Source of the DNA: JAAYFT01 sp041655755 | GTDB lineage: Bacteria > Bacillota > Clostridia > Tissierellales > Tissierellaceae | DNA: 33,594 nucleotides | Assembly (NCBI GenBank): GCA_041655755.1 | Contig: JBBAEY010000011.1 | Span: forward strand, 1 to 33,594 | Direction of reading: 5' to 3' | Part shown: positions 8,475-16,009 of the stretch, piece after piece | Layout: every line of letters starts with the position of its first letter | How positions within the stretch are numbered: the stretch's first letter is position 1 | Made by a program: the position numbers and the translations under genes | Notes under the pieces: model-generated | The model's input: the letters and a program-made list of their open reading frames with translations, nothing else | Told to the model about the DNA's origin: nothing | Database searches by the model: none

Positions 8475-9497
8475 ATGAAAAAAATCAAGGTATTAGTGGT
8501 AGATGACAGCCTTGTTTTTAGGGAGGTCCTTTCTAGGGGAATATCGTCAGACCCAGATATAGAAGTGGTAGGCAGAGCTTCAGATCCCTTTGACGCCAGG
8601 GACAAGCTCATGGAACTAGAGCCGGATGTCATGACCTGCGATATAAATATGCCAAAGATGGACGGTATAGAATTTGTCAAAAGGCTACTGCCCCAATATC
8701 CAATTCCTGTAATCATGGTAAGCGGCATGGACGACGTTGTTTTTGATGCCATGGAAGCAGGGGCAGTAGAATTCGTTTTAAAGCCAGATATGAATTCACC
8801 CATGGGGGTACAAGAATTTATATATGAACTGATAGAGAAGATAAAGATAGCATCCAAGTCCAAGATAATCACAGATATTGGGCAAAGCACCCCAGAGGTC
8901 AAGGACAAGGGACATATAGATAGATCTAAGATAATAGCCATAGGTGCTTCCACTGGGGGCACCGAGGCTATAAGCAAGATACTTGCAAACTTGCCCCCCA
9001 ATATGCCGGGTATAGTCATAGTACAGCATATACCCCCTGGATTTTCCAATATGTTTGCAAACAGGCTCAATAAGCAGACCCATTTTGAGGTCAAGGAGGC
9101 AGAGGACAGGGACAGTTTGGAGCCCGGCAAGGTCATTATTGCACCGGGAGACAAACATATGAAGGTGAAAAAGGTTGCTGGGAAATACAAGATTGAAGTG
9201 TTTGCAGGGGATAAGGTCAGCGGTCACTGCCCCTCTGTAGATGTCTTATTTGATTCTGTGGCCAGGGAGGCGGGGTCCAAGGCCATAGGAGTCATATTGA
9301 CGGGAATGGGCTATGACGGAGCCAAGGGACTCTTGGCTATGAAGAGAAATGGAGCTAGGACTATAGGCCAGGATGAAAAGAGCTCTGTAGTATATGGGAT
9401 GCCTAGGGTGGCCTATGACGTGGGGGCTGTGCAAATACAGGGACCCATAGAGGAAATACCAAAAATTATACATTCAATGTCCAAGGGAGAAAGATAG
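8475..9497 (+). CDS. cheB: Chemotaxis response regulator/glutamate methylesterase CheB
   Basis: A protein of 340 residues: a receiver domain (1-120; DD at 10-11, phosphoacceptor D56, K103) joined to a methylesterase/deamidase domain (about 152-338). The catalytic triad is visible as S159 in GASTGGTEA, H185 in VQHIPPGF and D281 in GMGYDGAKG. Phosphorylated by CheA, it removes methyl groups from receptors and provides adaptation. It starts at ATG 8475 behind GGATTGGGGTG. A histidine kinase gene follows after 5 bases, so the operon continues past the standard chemotaxis genes. Confidence 0.95.
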   Translation: MKKIKVLVVDDSLVFREVLSRGISSDPDIEVVGRASDPFDARDKLMELEPDVMTCDINMPKMDGIEFVKRLLPQYPIPVIMVSGMDDVVFDAMEAGAVEFVLKPDMNSPMGVQEFIYELIEKIKIASKSKIITDIGQSTPEVKDKGHIDRSKIIAIGASTGGTEAISKILANLPPNMPGIVIVQHIPPGFSNMFANRLNKQTHFEVKEAEDRDSLEPGKVIIAPGDKHMKVKKVAGKYKIEVFAGDKVSGHCPSVDVLFDSVAREAGSKAIGVILTGMGYDGAKGLLAMKRNGARTIGQDEKSSVVYGMPRVAYDVGAVQIQGPIEEIPKIIHSMSKGER

Positions 9498-9502
9498 GTG
9501 AT

Positions 9503-11086
9503 ATGTTGTACTCACATAATGCAAGACTTAAAAACATATTTAGCAGCATAGGAGATGGCATAATTACAGTAGATAAGTATGAAAAGATAGACTTTATTAA
9601 TCAAATTGCAACAGAGCTTACGGGTTGGGGCCATGATAGTGCAATTGGAAGGCATATAGGCCAGGTATTTAGGCTGGAAAACAAAATAGACAGTAGGGCA
9701 AATGAAAATATACTAGAAGATGTGTTGAGGAGAAAAATCAAGAGGGGACTGTCCAAGGGTTCCCAGCTAATATCCAAGAATGGAAAGGAATACTACATAT
9801 CTGCTAGTTTTTCCCCCATTATTTGCAAGGAGTGTAGTGACGAAATAGATGGGGCAGTCATAGTATTTAGGGATATCACTAGAATACGAGGCATGGAAGA
9901 GGAAATAATCAAGGAAAGAAATAACTTTAGGATGGTATTTAACAATATTCCCCTAGGTGCCCTAATACTAAACAAGGACCTTAAGATAGTTGAAAGCAAC
10001 GAGAGGCTGAAGGAAATCTACGGCCTAGATTGCCAGGATGTCTATGGCAAGACCCTAGGTGAGGGCATGGGCTGTCTATACAGCCTTGAAAAGGGAGGTG
10101 GATTGGGGAGCCAGTGTAAGCTTTGCCAGATTAGAAAAAGCCTGGTCAGTACCCTAAGCGATGGTATACCAAAGTCTACGGAAACCATAAAGCGGATGTT
10201 TCTCACGCCTTTCAGTGCCAATCACGGCTGGTACAAGCTTAGCTATACCCCCCTCAAGGCTGATGGGGAAATGCAGATACTGGTTACCATAGAGGATATA
10301 ACAGAGCAGGTAGAGTACGAGAATGAACTCAAGGCAGCCAAGGATAGGGCGGAGGCTGCCAACGAGGCAAAGTCAGGATTTTTAGCCAATATGAGCCATG
10401 AAATCAGGACTCCCCTGAATGGAATAATGGGCATGATTGACCTGACTAGGATGACTGAATTGGACGGGGAACAAGAGGAAAACCTGCAGATAGCCAAGAG
10501 CTGTGCAGTTACCCTGCTCAATATAGTAAACGATATACTGGATTTTTCAAAGATAGAAGCAGGTATAATAGAAATTCAAAATACCCCCTTTGAGCTCAAA
10601 AGGATCCTGAAAGAGGCTGAAAAGACCCACGGATTGACAGCAAAGGAGAAGAATATTCAATTTAATATAATAAATAATGTGGACTTGGATATTCCCCTCA
10701 TGGGAGATCCCCTTAGACTAGCTCAGATAATAAACAACTTACTTAGCAATGCCATAAAATTTACCGACCAGGGCAGGGTATCCCTGGAACTCGACGGAGT
10801 CAAAAATGCTGGAAAGATGGACATATCTTTTAAGGTAGAAGATACGGGAATTGGAATCCCCAAGGAGGAGCAAAAAAAGCTATTTCATAGATTTTCCCAA
10901 TTGGAGAACCACCTGACTAAGAGACATCAGGGAACGGGTCTAGGCCTGGCTATCACCAGGGAATTAGTCAGTGCCATGGGCGGAAAGATATATGTGGAAT
11001 CCAGTGTAGGCATAGGGAGTAGCTTTACAGTCAAGCTTAGCTTAAATATAATGGAGGAGAAGACTTACAATCGGATAATAATATAA
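9503..11086 (+). CDS. PAS-PAS sensor histidine kinase
   Basis: A soluble kinase of 527 residues with no membrane segment. PAS 1 spans about 5-128 (ends VFRDITRIRG). PAS 2 spans about 140-272 and has an unusual cysteine set C191, C205 and C208 (GSQCKLCQIRK), a pattern suggestive of metal or redox sensing. A short coiled coil leads to HisKA with phosphoacceptor H299 in MSHEIRTPLNG. The HATPase has N-box NNLLSNAIKFT, VEDTGIGIP and GTGLGLAI. It has no receiver domain; the partner is probably the single-domain regulator encoded next, whose possible ATG at 11086 overlaps this stop codon. It lies 5 bases after cheB, so it is in the chemotaxis transcript. Confidence 0.9.
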   Translation: MLYSHNARLKNIFSSIGDGIITVDKYEKIDFINQIATELTGWGHDSAIGRHIGQVFRLENKIDSRANENILEDVLRRKIKRGLSKGSQLISKNGKEYYISASFSPIICKECSDEIDGAVIVFRDITRIRGMEEEIIKERNNFRMVFNNIPLGALILNKDLKIVESNERLKEIYGLDCQDVYGKTLGEGMGCLYSLEKGGGLGSQCKLCQIRKSLVSTLSDGIPKSTETIKRMFLTPFSANHGWYKLSYTPLKADGEMQILVTIEDITEQVEYENELKAAKDRAEAANEAKSGFLANMSHEIRTPLNGIMGMIDLTRMTELDGEQEENLQIAKSCAVTLLNIVNDILDFSKIEAGIIEIQNTPFELKRILKEAEKTHGLTAKEKNIQFNIINNVDLDIPLMGDPLRLAQIINNLLSNAIKFTDQGRVSLELDGVKNAGKMDISFKVEDTGIGIPKEEQKKLFHRFSQLENHLTKRHQGTGLGLAITRELVSAMGGKIYVESSVGIGSSFTVKLSLNIMEEKTYNRIII

Positions 11087-11103
11087 TGCGAGGAGATGTG
11101 AAT

Positions 11104-11496
11104 ATGAGGATTTTAATAGCTGAGGACGATTTAGCCAGCAGAAAGTTTCTCGATAAGTTTTTGAGCAAATATGGTGAATGCGATTTAGTAGTTGACGGAC
11201 TAGAGACTGTTGAGGCCTATATGGCTGCAGTGGATGAAGGCAGGCCCTATGGTCTAATATGTCTGGATATCATGATGCCAAAGTTAGATGGCATAAAGGT
11301 ACTTAAGGCTATTAGGGATTTGGAAAAGCAAAATAAGGTGGCTGAGGGAGACAAGGCCAAAATTATAATGACTACAGCCTTGGCAAATAGTGAATACGTC
11401 AAGCAATCCTTTGAATACGGTTCAGAGGCCTATGCCTCAAAGCCTATAGATATGGAAAAATTTATAGAGGTGATGGAGAGGCTAGAGCTTATATAA
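11104..11496 (+). CDS. Single-domain response regulator (CheY-like)
   Basis: A receiver domain of 130 residues with no output domain: acidic pair EDD near the N-terminus, phosphoacceptor Asp in ICLDIMMPKLDG, Thr in IIMTTALANS, and Lys in ASKPIDMEKF. ATG 11104 is preferred to the upstream ATG 11086 because AGGAG (11091-11095) is 8 bases before it. The protein is distinct from the CheY at 2975 and is more like receivers that follow phosphorelay kinases. It is probably the partner of the preceding PAS kinase; the output could be the flagellar motor, a downstream regulator, or competition with CheY for phosphate. It is the last gene of the chemotaxis unit, and no clear terminator follows. Confidence 0.88.
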   Translation: MRILIAEDDLASRKFLDKFLSKYGECDLVVDGLETVEAYMAAVDEGRPYGLICLDIMMPKLDGIKVLKAIRDLEKQNKVAEGDKAKIIMTTALANSEYVKQSFEYGSEAYASKPIDMEKFIEVMERLELI

Positions 11497-11532
11497 GGAG
11501 AAGATTGGCAATGAAAATAAAAAAATTAACAG

Positions 11533-11561
11533 TTGACATTAGAAAAGTTTAGGAATATAAT
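11533..11561 (+). promoter_or_regulatory. Consensus sigma-A promoter of iclR
   Basis: TTGACA at 11533-11538 and TATAAT at 11556-11561 are both perfect consensus and separated by 17 bases. Transcription would start near 11568, inside the palindrome at 11567-11581. A promoter this strong needs repression, which fits autoregulation by the IclR product. Confidence 0.88.
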
Positions 11562-11566
11562 AAAGC

Positions 11567-11581
11567 TGGAACGATGTTCCA
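11567..11581 (+). promoter_or_regulatory. IclR operator, site A (autoregulation)
   Basis: TGGAACGATGTTCCA has perfect 6-base arms (TGGAAC/GTTCCA) around GAT. It covers the expected start of the iclR transcript. It resembles the E. coli IclR box pattern TGGAA-N5-TTCCA (recalled from established knowledge). Related copies lie at 12467, 12509 and 18279. Confidence 0.7.
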
Positions 11582-11607
11582 TAAGATTCGTTTAAAGGGG
11601 GATCAAA

Positions 11608-12375
11608 ATGTCTGAGACAATTGTTGCCGTCGATCGAGCTTTAGATATATTATTATTGCTATACAAGAATGGACAAGAGATGGGAATATCAGAAATTGGC
11701 AGAGAATTAGACCTTCACAAGAGTACAGTTCACAGGACCATGGCAACTTTGGAGAGCAAAGGATTTGTTTATCAAAACAGGGAAAATGGCAGGTACTGGC
11801 TGGGAATAAAATTATATGGCATAGGCTTATTGATTGGTGAAAGGCTATCCTTGACCGACGTAATTAAACCCTATGCAAAAAAGTTATTTGATGAATTTCA
11901 GGAGGTAGTCAATGTATCTATATTGGACAAGGGGTCAGTAGATGGATACAAGACTATAATTATACTAAAGGAAGTAGATACCAGCAAGGTGCTTTCTGTG
12001 AACCCAAATATAGGCTCTATTTCAGATTCACACGCTTCATCTGTTGGCAAATGCCTCATAGCCTTTTCTAAAGACATAGACATGGACAAGGTAAAGAAAA
12101 TGCACTTTAAAAAACATACAGAAAATACCATAGACAATTGGCAGGATTTCCAAAGAGAATTGGACAAGGTAAAAGAGACAGGATATGCAACTGACAATGA
12201 GGAGCAGGAGATAGGGCTCTATTGTATCGGTTCGCCAATCTTTGACAAAAATGGTCATGCCATAGCCGCCATCAGTATGTCAGGGCCTACAGCTAGAATG
12301 AAAAGAGAAGACCTGAGCGAAAAGATAAGAAGGGTAAAGGAAATAGCTAGTGAAATAAGTCTAGCTATAAAATAG
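11608..12375 (+). CDS. IclR-family transcriptional regulator
   Basis: A protein of 255 residues of normal IclR length. The N-terminal winged helix-turn-helix is seen in ISEIGRELDLHKSTVHRTMATLESKGFV (about 25-53), and the C-terminal effector domain covers about 75-250 with the HASSVGKCLIAF and GYATDNEEQEIGLYCIGSPIFD signatures of the family. IclR proteins bind small carboxylic or aromatic metabolites and act as repressors or activators. Its own strong promoter overlaps a palindrome; similar palindromes precede nhaC and the ferredoxin gene, so it likely controls the following ten-gene catabolic block. RBS AAAGGGGG precedes ATG 11608. The effector is probably the 2-hydroxy- or 2-oxoacid being degraded (inference). 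Confidence 0.93.
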   Translation: MSETIVAVDRALDILLLLYKNGQEMGISEIGRELDLHKSTVHRTMATLESKGFVYQNRENGRYWLGIKLYGIGLLIGERLSLTDVIKPYAKKLFDEFQEVVNVSILDKGSVDGYKTIIILKEVDTSKVLSVNPNIGSISDSHASSVGKCLIAFSKDIDMDKVKKMHFKKHTENTIDNWQDFQRELDKVKETGYATDNEEQEIGLYCIGSPIFDKNGHAIAAISMSGPTARMKREDLSEKIRRVKEIASEISLAIK

Positions 12376-12404
12376 TCGGCCCCTATGTGGCCGTCTAAAA
12401 ACAG

Positions 12405-12432
12405 CCAGGTGAATGTAAATTCATCTGGTTTG
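12405..12432 (+). terminator. Possible weak terminator after iclR
   Basis: Arms CCAGGTGAAT (12405-12414) and ATTCATCTGG (12419-12428) pair along 10 positions with one G-U pair around a GTAA loop, followed only by TTTGG. The short U-tract makes it a weak terminator or an attenuator; read-through from iclR into nhaC is possible. Confidence 0.45.
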
Positions 12433-12466
12433 GATAAAAGCCTAGGTTATCTTGTCTACTAGACTT

Positions 12467-12479
12467 GGAACGACGTTTC
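12467..12479 (+). promoter_or_regulatory. IclR operator-like site B
   Basis: GGAACGACGTTTC matches the core of site A (11568-11580) at 11 of 13 positions. It lies 83 bases before the nhaC start. TACTAGA (12457-12463) and TCTAGTA (12519-12525) form an outer inverted repeat that encloses sites B and C. Confidence 0.5.
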
Positions 12480-12508
12480 AAAACGCCGATTTTTATTGGA
12501 GGATAATC

Positions 12509-12521
12509 GGAACACCGTTCT
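12509..12521 (+). promoter_or_regulatory. IclR operator-like site C
   Basis: GGAACACCGTTCT keeps the GGAAC-N3-GTTC core and shares its flanks (AATC before, TA after) with site D at 18279. It is 42 bases after site B, four helical turns, as expected for two dimers on one DNA face. No strong sigma-A promoter was recognised nearby, which would suit an activated promoter (inference). Confidence 0.55.
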
Positions 12522-12561
12522 AGTAACCGGGCAATCGCAAAATTAAACAGGAGGGAAAGCA

Positions 12562-13986
12562 ATGAAAAACGAGAAACAAAAAAGGCATCCAAGTTTTATA
12601 CTTTCTTTATTCGTGATTCTTTCAGTAATTGCCATCCTTATTTTTGGCATAATCTTACTAGACGCAGATATTCACGTACTACTAATTTTAGCACTTACCC
12701 TAAGCTGTATCGTATCCTTTAAACTTGGATATAGCTTTGATGAATTGGTGGTAGGTATGCAAAAGAGTATCAGCGAAGTTATGCCAGCCATGATGATCTT
12801 TATCCTAATAGGGGTAATCATTGGTTCCTGGATTACTGCGGGGACAGTACCAGCCATTATTTATTATGGGCTTAAGCTAATTACACCAAACCTATTTTTA
12901 CCAATTGGGCTCCTGCTTTGTAGTATGACTTCCTTAGCTACGGGCACCTCGTGGGGGACCATGGGAACAGTGGGCATTGCCCTGATGGGTATGGGAAGCG
13001 GACTTGGAATACCGGCACCCCTGACTGCTGGAATGGTAATCTCCGGTGCTTACTTTGGAGACAAGATGTCACCCATATCTGATACCACGAATTTAGCTGC
13101 GGCCGCCGCTGGGACTGATTTATATGAGCATGTGAAGTCCATGGCATTTACTACGGGCCCATCCTATGTAATTGTACTTATTTTATACACGCTAATGGGC
13201 TTGAGATATTCAAGCGGAAGCGTCAATCAGGGAGAGGTAGATTTGATAGTAAACAGCTTGGATTCTACCTTTAATATGAATCCAGTCGTATTCCTACCCA
13301 TGATTATACTATTTACACTCAACATCAAAAAGGTAGCCGCTGTCCCGGCCATGCTCATTGGTGCTGCTTCAGCAGTATTGGTGGCTATTGCAGTTCAGGG
13401 GGTTAGCCTTACAGATGCCCTGTTGTCCTTAAACTATGGATATTCAGGGGACACTGGAGTAGAGCTAGTTGACAATTTGCTGAATAGGGGCGGTATACAG
13501 AGCATGATGTGGACATTTTCCCTAGCCTTTATAGCCATATCCCTTGGAGGTGTACTAGAGCACGTTGGATATTTAAGGGCCTTAATCCACGGTTTTATAA
13601 AGAAGGTACATAGTCCTGGATTATTGTCCATCATAGTCATAGCATCTACAACCTTGGGCTCCGCTGCCTTAGGAGAGGTATACCTTAGTTTGATCCTAAA
13701 CGGGAACCTATACAGGGAGGACTTTAAGGAAAAGGGTTTAAAGCTTTCCATGTTAAGCAGGTATTTGGAAGAGGGAGGTACACTTACCCAGGTATTTGTG
13801 CCCTGGACTACAGGAGCTGCATTTATAGCTACGACCCTTGGGGTGTCGACCTTTAAATATGCACCATATGCCCTGCTAAATTATATCAATCCCCTAGTAT
13901 CCATTGTATTCTCATTCCTAGGTATTTTCGTACTCTGGGAGAACAGGCCCGTGAAGGGAATAATCAATAGAAAAATCACAAATTAA
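12562..13986 (+). CDS. nhaC: NhaC-type Na+/H+ antiporter
   Basis: A membrane protein of 474 residues with about 11-12 hydrophobic segments. The NhaC signature is clear: LATGTSWGTMGTVGIALMG followed by VISGAYFGDKMSPISDTTNLA (about 124-178). Family members exchange Na+ for protons, and some exchange organic acids (malate/lactate) together with ions. As first gene of the IclR-linked catabolic block it may either move protons and sodium to offset acid production or act as a substrate/product exchanger, as MleN does in Bacillus. RBS AGGAGGG sits 8 bases before ATG 12562. butyrate kinase follows after only a few bases (stop 13986, ATG 14003), so it is in the same transcript. Confidence 0.9.
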   Translation: MKNEKQKRHPSFILSLFVILSVIAILIFGIILLDADIHVLLILALTLSCIVSFKLGYSFDELVVGMQKSISEVMPAMMIFILIGVIIGSWITAGTVPAIIYYGLKLITPNLFLPIGLLLCSMTSLATGTSWGTMGTVGIALMGMGSGLGIPAPLTAGMVISGAYFGDKMSPISDTTNLAAAAAGTDLYEHVKSMAFTTGPSYVIVLILYTLMGLRYSSGSVNQGEVDLIVNSLDSTFNMNPVVFLPMIILFTLNIKKVAAVPAMLIGAASAVLVAIAVQGVSLTDALLSLNYGYSGDTGVELVDNLLNRGGIQSMMWTFSLAFIAISLGGVLEHVGYLRALIHGFIKKVHSPGLLSIIVIASTTLGSAALGEVYLSLILNGNLYREDFKEKGLKLSMLSRYLEEGGTLTQVFVPWTTGAAFIATTLGVSTFKYAPYALLNYINPLVSIVFSFLGIFVLWENRPVKGIINRKITN

Positions 13987-14002
13987 GGAAGTGGAGGACA
14001 AG

Positions 14003-15064
14003 ATGAGAATTCTAGTTATCAATCCAGGAGGAACATCTACTAAAATAGCTGTATTTGAAGACAAGCAAGAGCTGTTCATGAAAAACATAAGCCACACTCA
14101 GGACGACTTAAGGGACTATAGGACAGTTTTTCAACAGTATAAGTATAGAAAGGACCTAATCACGGCTGCCCTAGAGGAAAACAGTTTTTCCATGGAAACA
14201 TTTGATTCTGTAGTGGGTCGAGGGGGCCTAATGAAGGCCATAGCTGGAGGAGTATATGAGATTGGGGATAGGATGATAGAGGACCTGGAAAATTCTATAA
14301 ATGGGGAACATGCCTCAAATCTGGGGGCTGTATTGGCTAAGAGCATAGGAGAAGAGTGGGGAATACCCTCATTTATAGTCGATCCCGTATCTGTAGACGA
14401 ATTTCAGGACATATCGAGAATTACAGGGATTTCAGATATTGAAAAATCCAGTTGGCTTCATGCCCTCAACCACAAGGCTGTCTGCAGGAAAACAGCCGAG
14501 GAAATGGGAGGCAGGTACGAGGATTATAACTTTATAGTGGCACATTTGGGTTCAGGTATATCCATAGTAGCCCATGAAAAGGGGAAAATGATAGATGGAA
14601 GTGGTGGGAGATCCGACGGTCCATTTTCACCGGAAAGAAGCGGTGGATTACTTACATATCCCTTGATTAAGCTCTGCTACTCTGGGAAGTATACAGAGGA
14701 AGAAATGGTAAATAAGGTTAGCAATATTGGCGGCATCTATGATTATTTGGGGACAAAGGATCTAATTGAAGTGGAAAGGAGGGTTGAGGAGGGAGAAGAA
14801 AGAGCCAGCCTAATCATGAATGCCTTTATATATCAGATTGCCAAGGAAATCGCCATGTATGGAGCAAGCCTATATGGCAAGGTTGACAGGATTATTTTAA
14901 CTGGGGGCATAGCCCACTCCCATCTAGTTACCGCCAAGGTAAGTGAGAGGGTAGAATATCTTGCCCAAGTAAAGATTATTCCTGGAGAAATGGAAATGGA
15001 GGCACTGGCCCTAGGGGCCATTAGAGTACTAAGCGGTCAAGAAAAAGCTAAAATCTACCTATAG
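14003..15064 (+). CDS. buk: Butyrate kinase family acyl kinase
   Basis: A protein of 353 residues, the normal butyrate kinase length. ASKHA-fold motifs are visible: NPGGTSTKIAVF at the N-terminus (phosphate 1), VGRGGLMKAIAGGVYEI, the central VAHLGSGISIVAHEKGKMID (phosphate 2), RSGGL, and DRIILTGGIAHS near the C-terminus (adenosine). It transfers phosphate from a short-chain acyl phosphate to ADP, giving butyrate or isobutyrate/isovalerate and ATP. The partner phosphotransacylase is encoded next. ATG 14003 is chosen over GTG 13991 because GTGGAGG at 13991-13997 is its ribosome site. Chain-length specificity cannot be read from sequence; linkage to a VorB-like oxidoreductase suggests a branched-chain substrate. 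Confidence 0.92.
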   Translation: MRILVINPGGTSTKIAVFEDKQELFMKNISHTQDDLRDYRTVFQQYKYRKDLITAALEENSFSMETFDSVVGRGGLMKAIAGGVYEIGDRMIEDLENSINGEHASNLGAVLAKSIGEEWGIPSFIVDPVSVDEFQDISRITGISDIEKSSWLHALNHKAVCRKTAEEMGGRYEDYNFIVAHLGSGISIVAHEKGKMIDGSGGRSDGPFSPERSGGLLTYPLIKLCYSGKYTEEEMVNKVSNIGGIYDYLGTKDLIEVERRVEEGEERASLIMNAFIYQIAKEIAMYGASLYGKVDRIILTGGIAHSHLVTAKVSERVEYLAQVKIIPGEMEMEALALGAIRVLSGQEKAKIYL

Positions 15065-15075
15065 GAGGTGAAGAC

Positions 15076-15972
15076 TTGTTAAAAGACTTTAGGGACTTAA
15101 TTAGCAGGGTGAAAGAAATGGAAGTATCCACTGTCTGCGTGGCAAATGCAGAGGATGAGGAGATACTAAGGGCAGTGAAGATTGCTACAGACATGGGCTT
15201 TGCAAGGTCGATACTAGTAGGCAAGGGGGATAAGATTCAGAGCCTGGCCGACAAGCTTGGACTTAGGAATTATAATATCGTAAATGTGGAAGATATTGAC
15301 GATGTGGCCTTGGAGGCAGTGAAGATAGTAAGATCTGGTGGGGCAGATGTTTTGATGAAGGGCTTGATAAATACAAGCAGTTACATGAGAGCTGTACTAA
15401 ACAGGGACCATGGCCTTAGAACAGGCAGATTACTATCCCTGCTGGCAGTATATGAGCTAAAGGAATACCACAAGCTCCTCTACTGTACCGATAGCGGTGT
15501 AAATGTCAATCCAAACTTAGAGCAGAAGAAGGACATATTGGCAAATGCACTGGGGGCATTGGAGGGCATTGGCCTCAGCCAGCCAAAGGTGGCATGCCTT
15601 ACAGCCAATGAGCTGGTGGACCCAAAGATACAATCTACAGTAGATGCAGGAGCTCTAGTTGAAATGGCCAAGAGGGGAGAGTTTTCCAAATGCCTAATTG
15701 AAGGGCCCATCGCCTTTGACGTTGCCTTTGACCCCAAGGCAGCAGAACACAAGGGGATAAGAAGCAGCATATCAGGAGATGTGGACCTATTGGTATTTCC
15801 CAATATGGAAACTGGCAATGCATTGGGGAAGTCATGGCTTCATTTTAACGAGGCAAGGTGGGCGGGAATTATCTTAGGGGGCCTAAAACCAGTGATATTG
15901 GGTTCCCGTTCAGACACAGCAGAGATCAAGGTCAATTCCATAGCACTAGGTTGTCTGGCCGCTGCCAAATAA
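15076..15972 (+). CDS. ptb: Phosphate butyryltransferase
   Basis: A protein of 298 residues in the phosphate acetyl/butyryltransferase family; the segments DVLMKGLINTSSYMRAVLN, IEGPIAFDVAFDPKAAEHKG and NALGKSWLHF are typical. It converts an acyl-CoA plus phosphate to the acyl phosphate, which butyrate kinase then uses to make ATP. The start is TTG at 15076, 5 bases after AGGAGGTG (15063-15070), immediately after the buk stop. In most clostridia the order is ptb-buk; here it is buk-ptb. The two genes form the ATP-yielding end of the pathway encoded in this block. Confidence 0.92.
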   Translation: MLKDFRDLISRVKEMEVSTVCVANAEDEEILRAVKIATDMGFARSILVGKGDKIQSLADKLGLRNYNIVNVEDIDDVALEAVKIVRSGGADVLMKGLINTSSYMRAVLNRDHGLRTGRLLSLLAVYELKEYHKLLYCTDSGVNVNPNLEQKKDILANALGALEGIGLSQPKVACLTANELVDPKIQSTVDAGALVEMAKRGEFSKCLIEGPIAFDVAFDPKAAEHKGIRSSISGDVDLLVFPNMETGNALGKSWLHFNEARWAGIILGGLKPVILGSRSDTAEIKVNSIALGCLAAAK

Positions 15973-16009
15973 GTTATGTTCAAATAAAATAATCAAAGGA
16001 GAGGGCAAA

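Noticed and set aside
8378..9190. A 270-codon - strand reading frame opposite cheB
   Set aside because: It mirrors the codons of cheB; no ribosome site or recognisable domain is visible, and cheB has full catalytic motifs.
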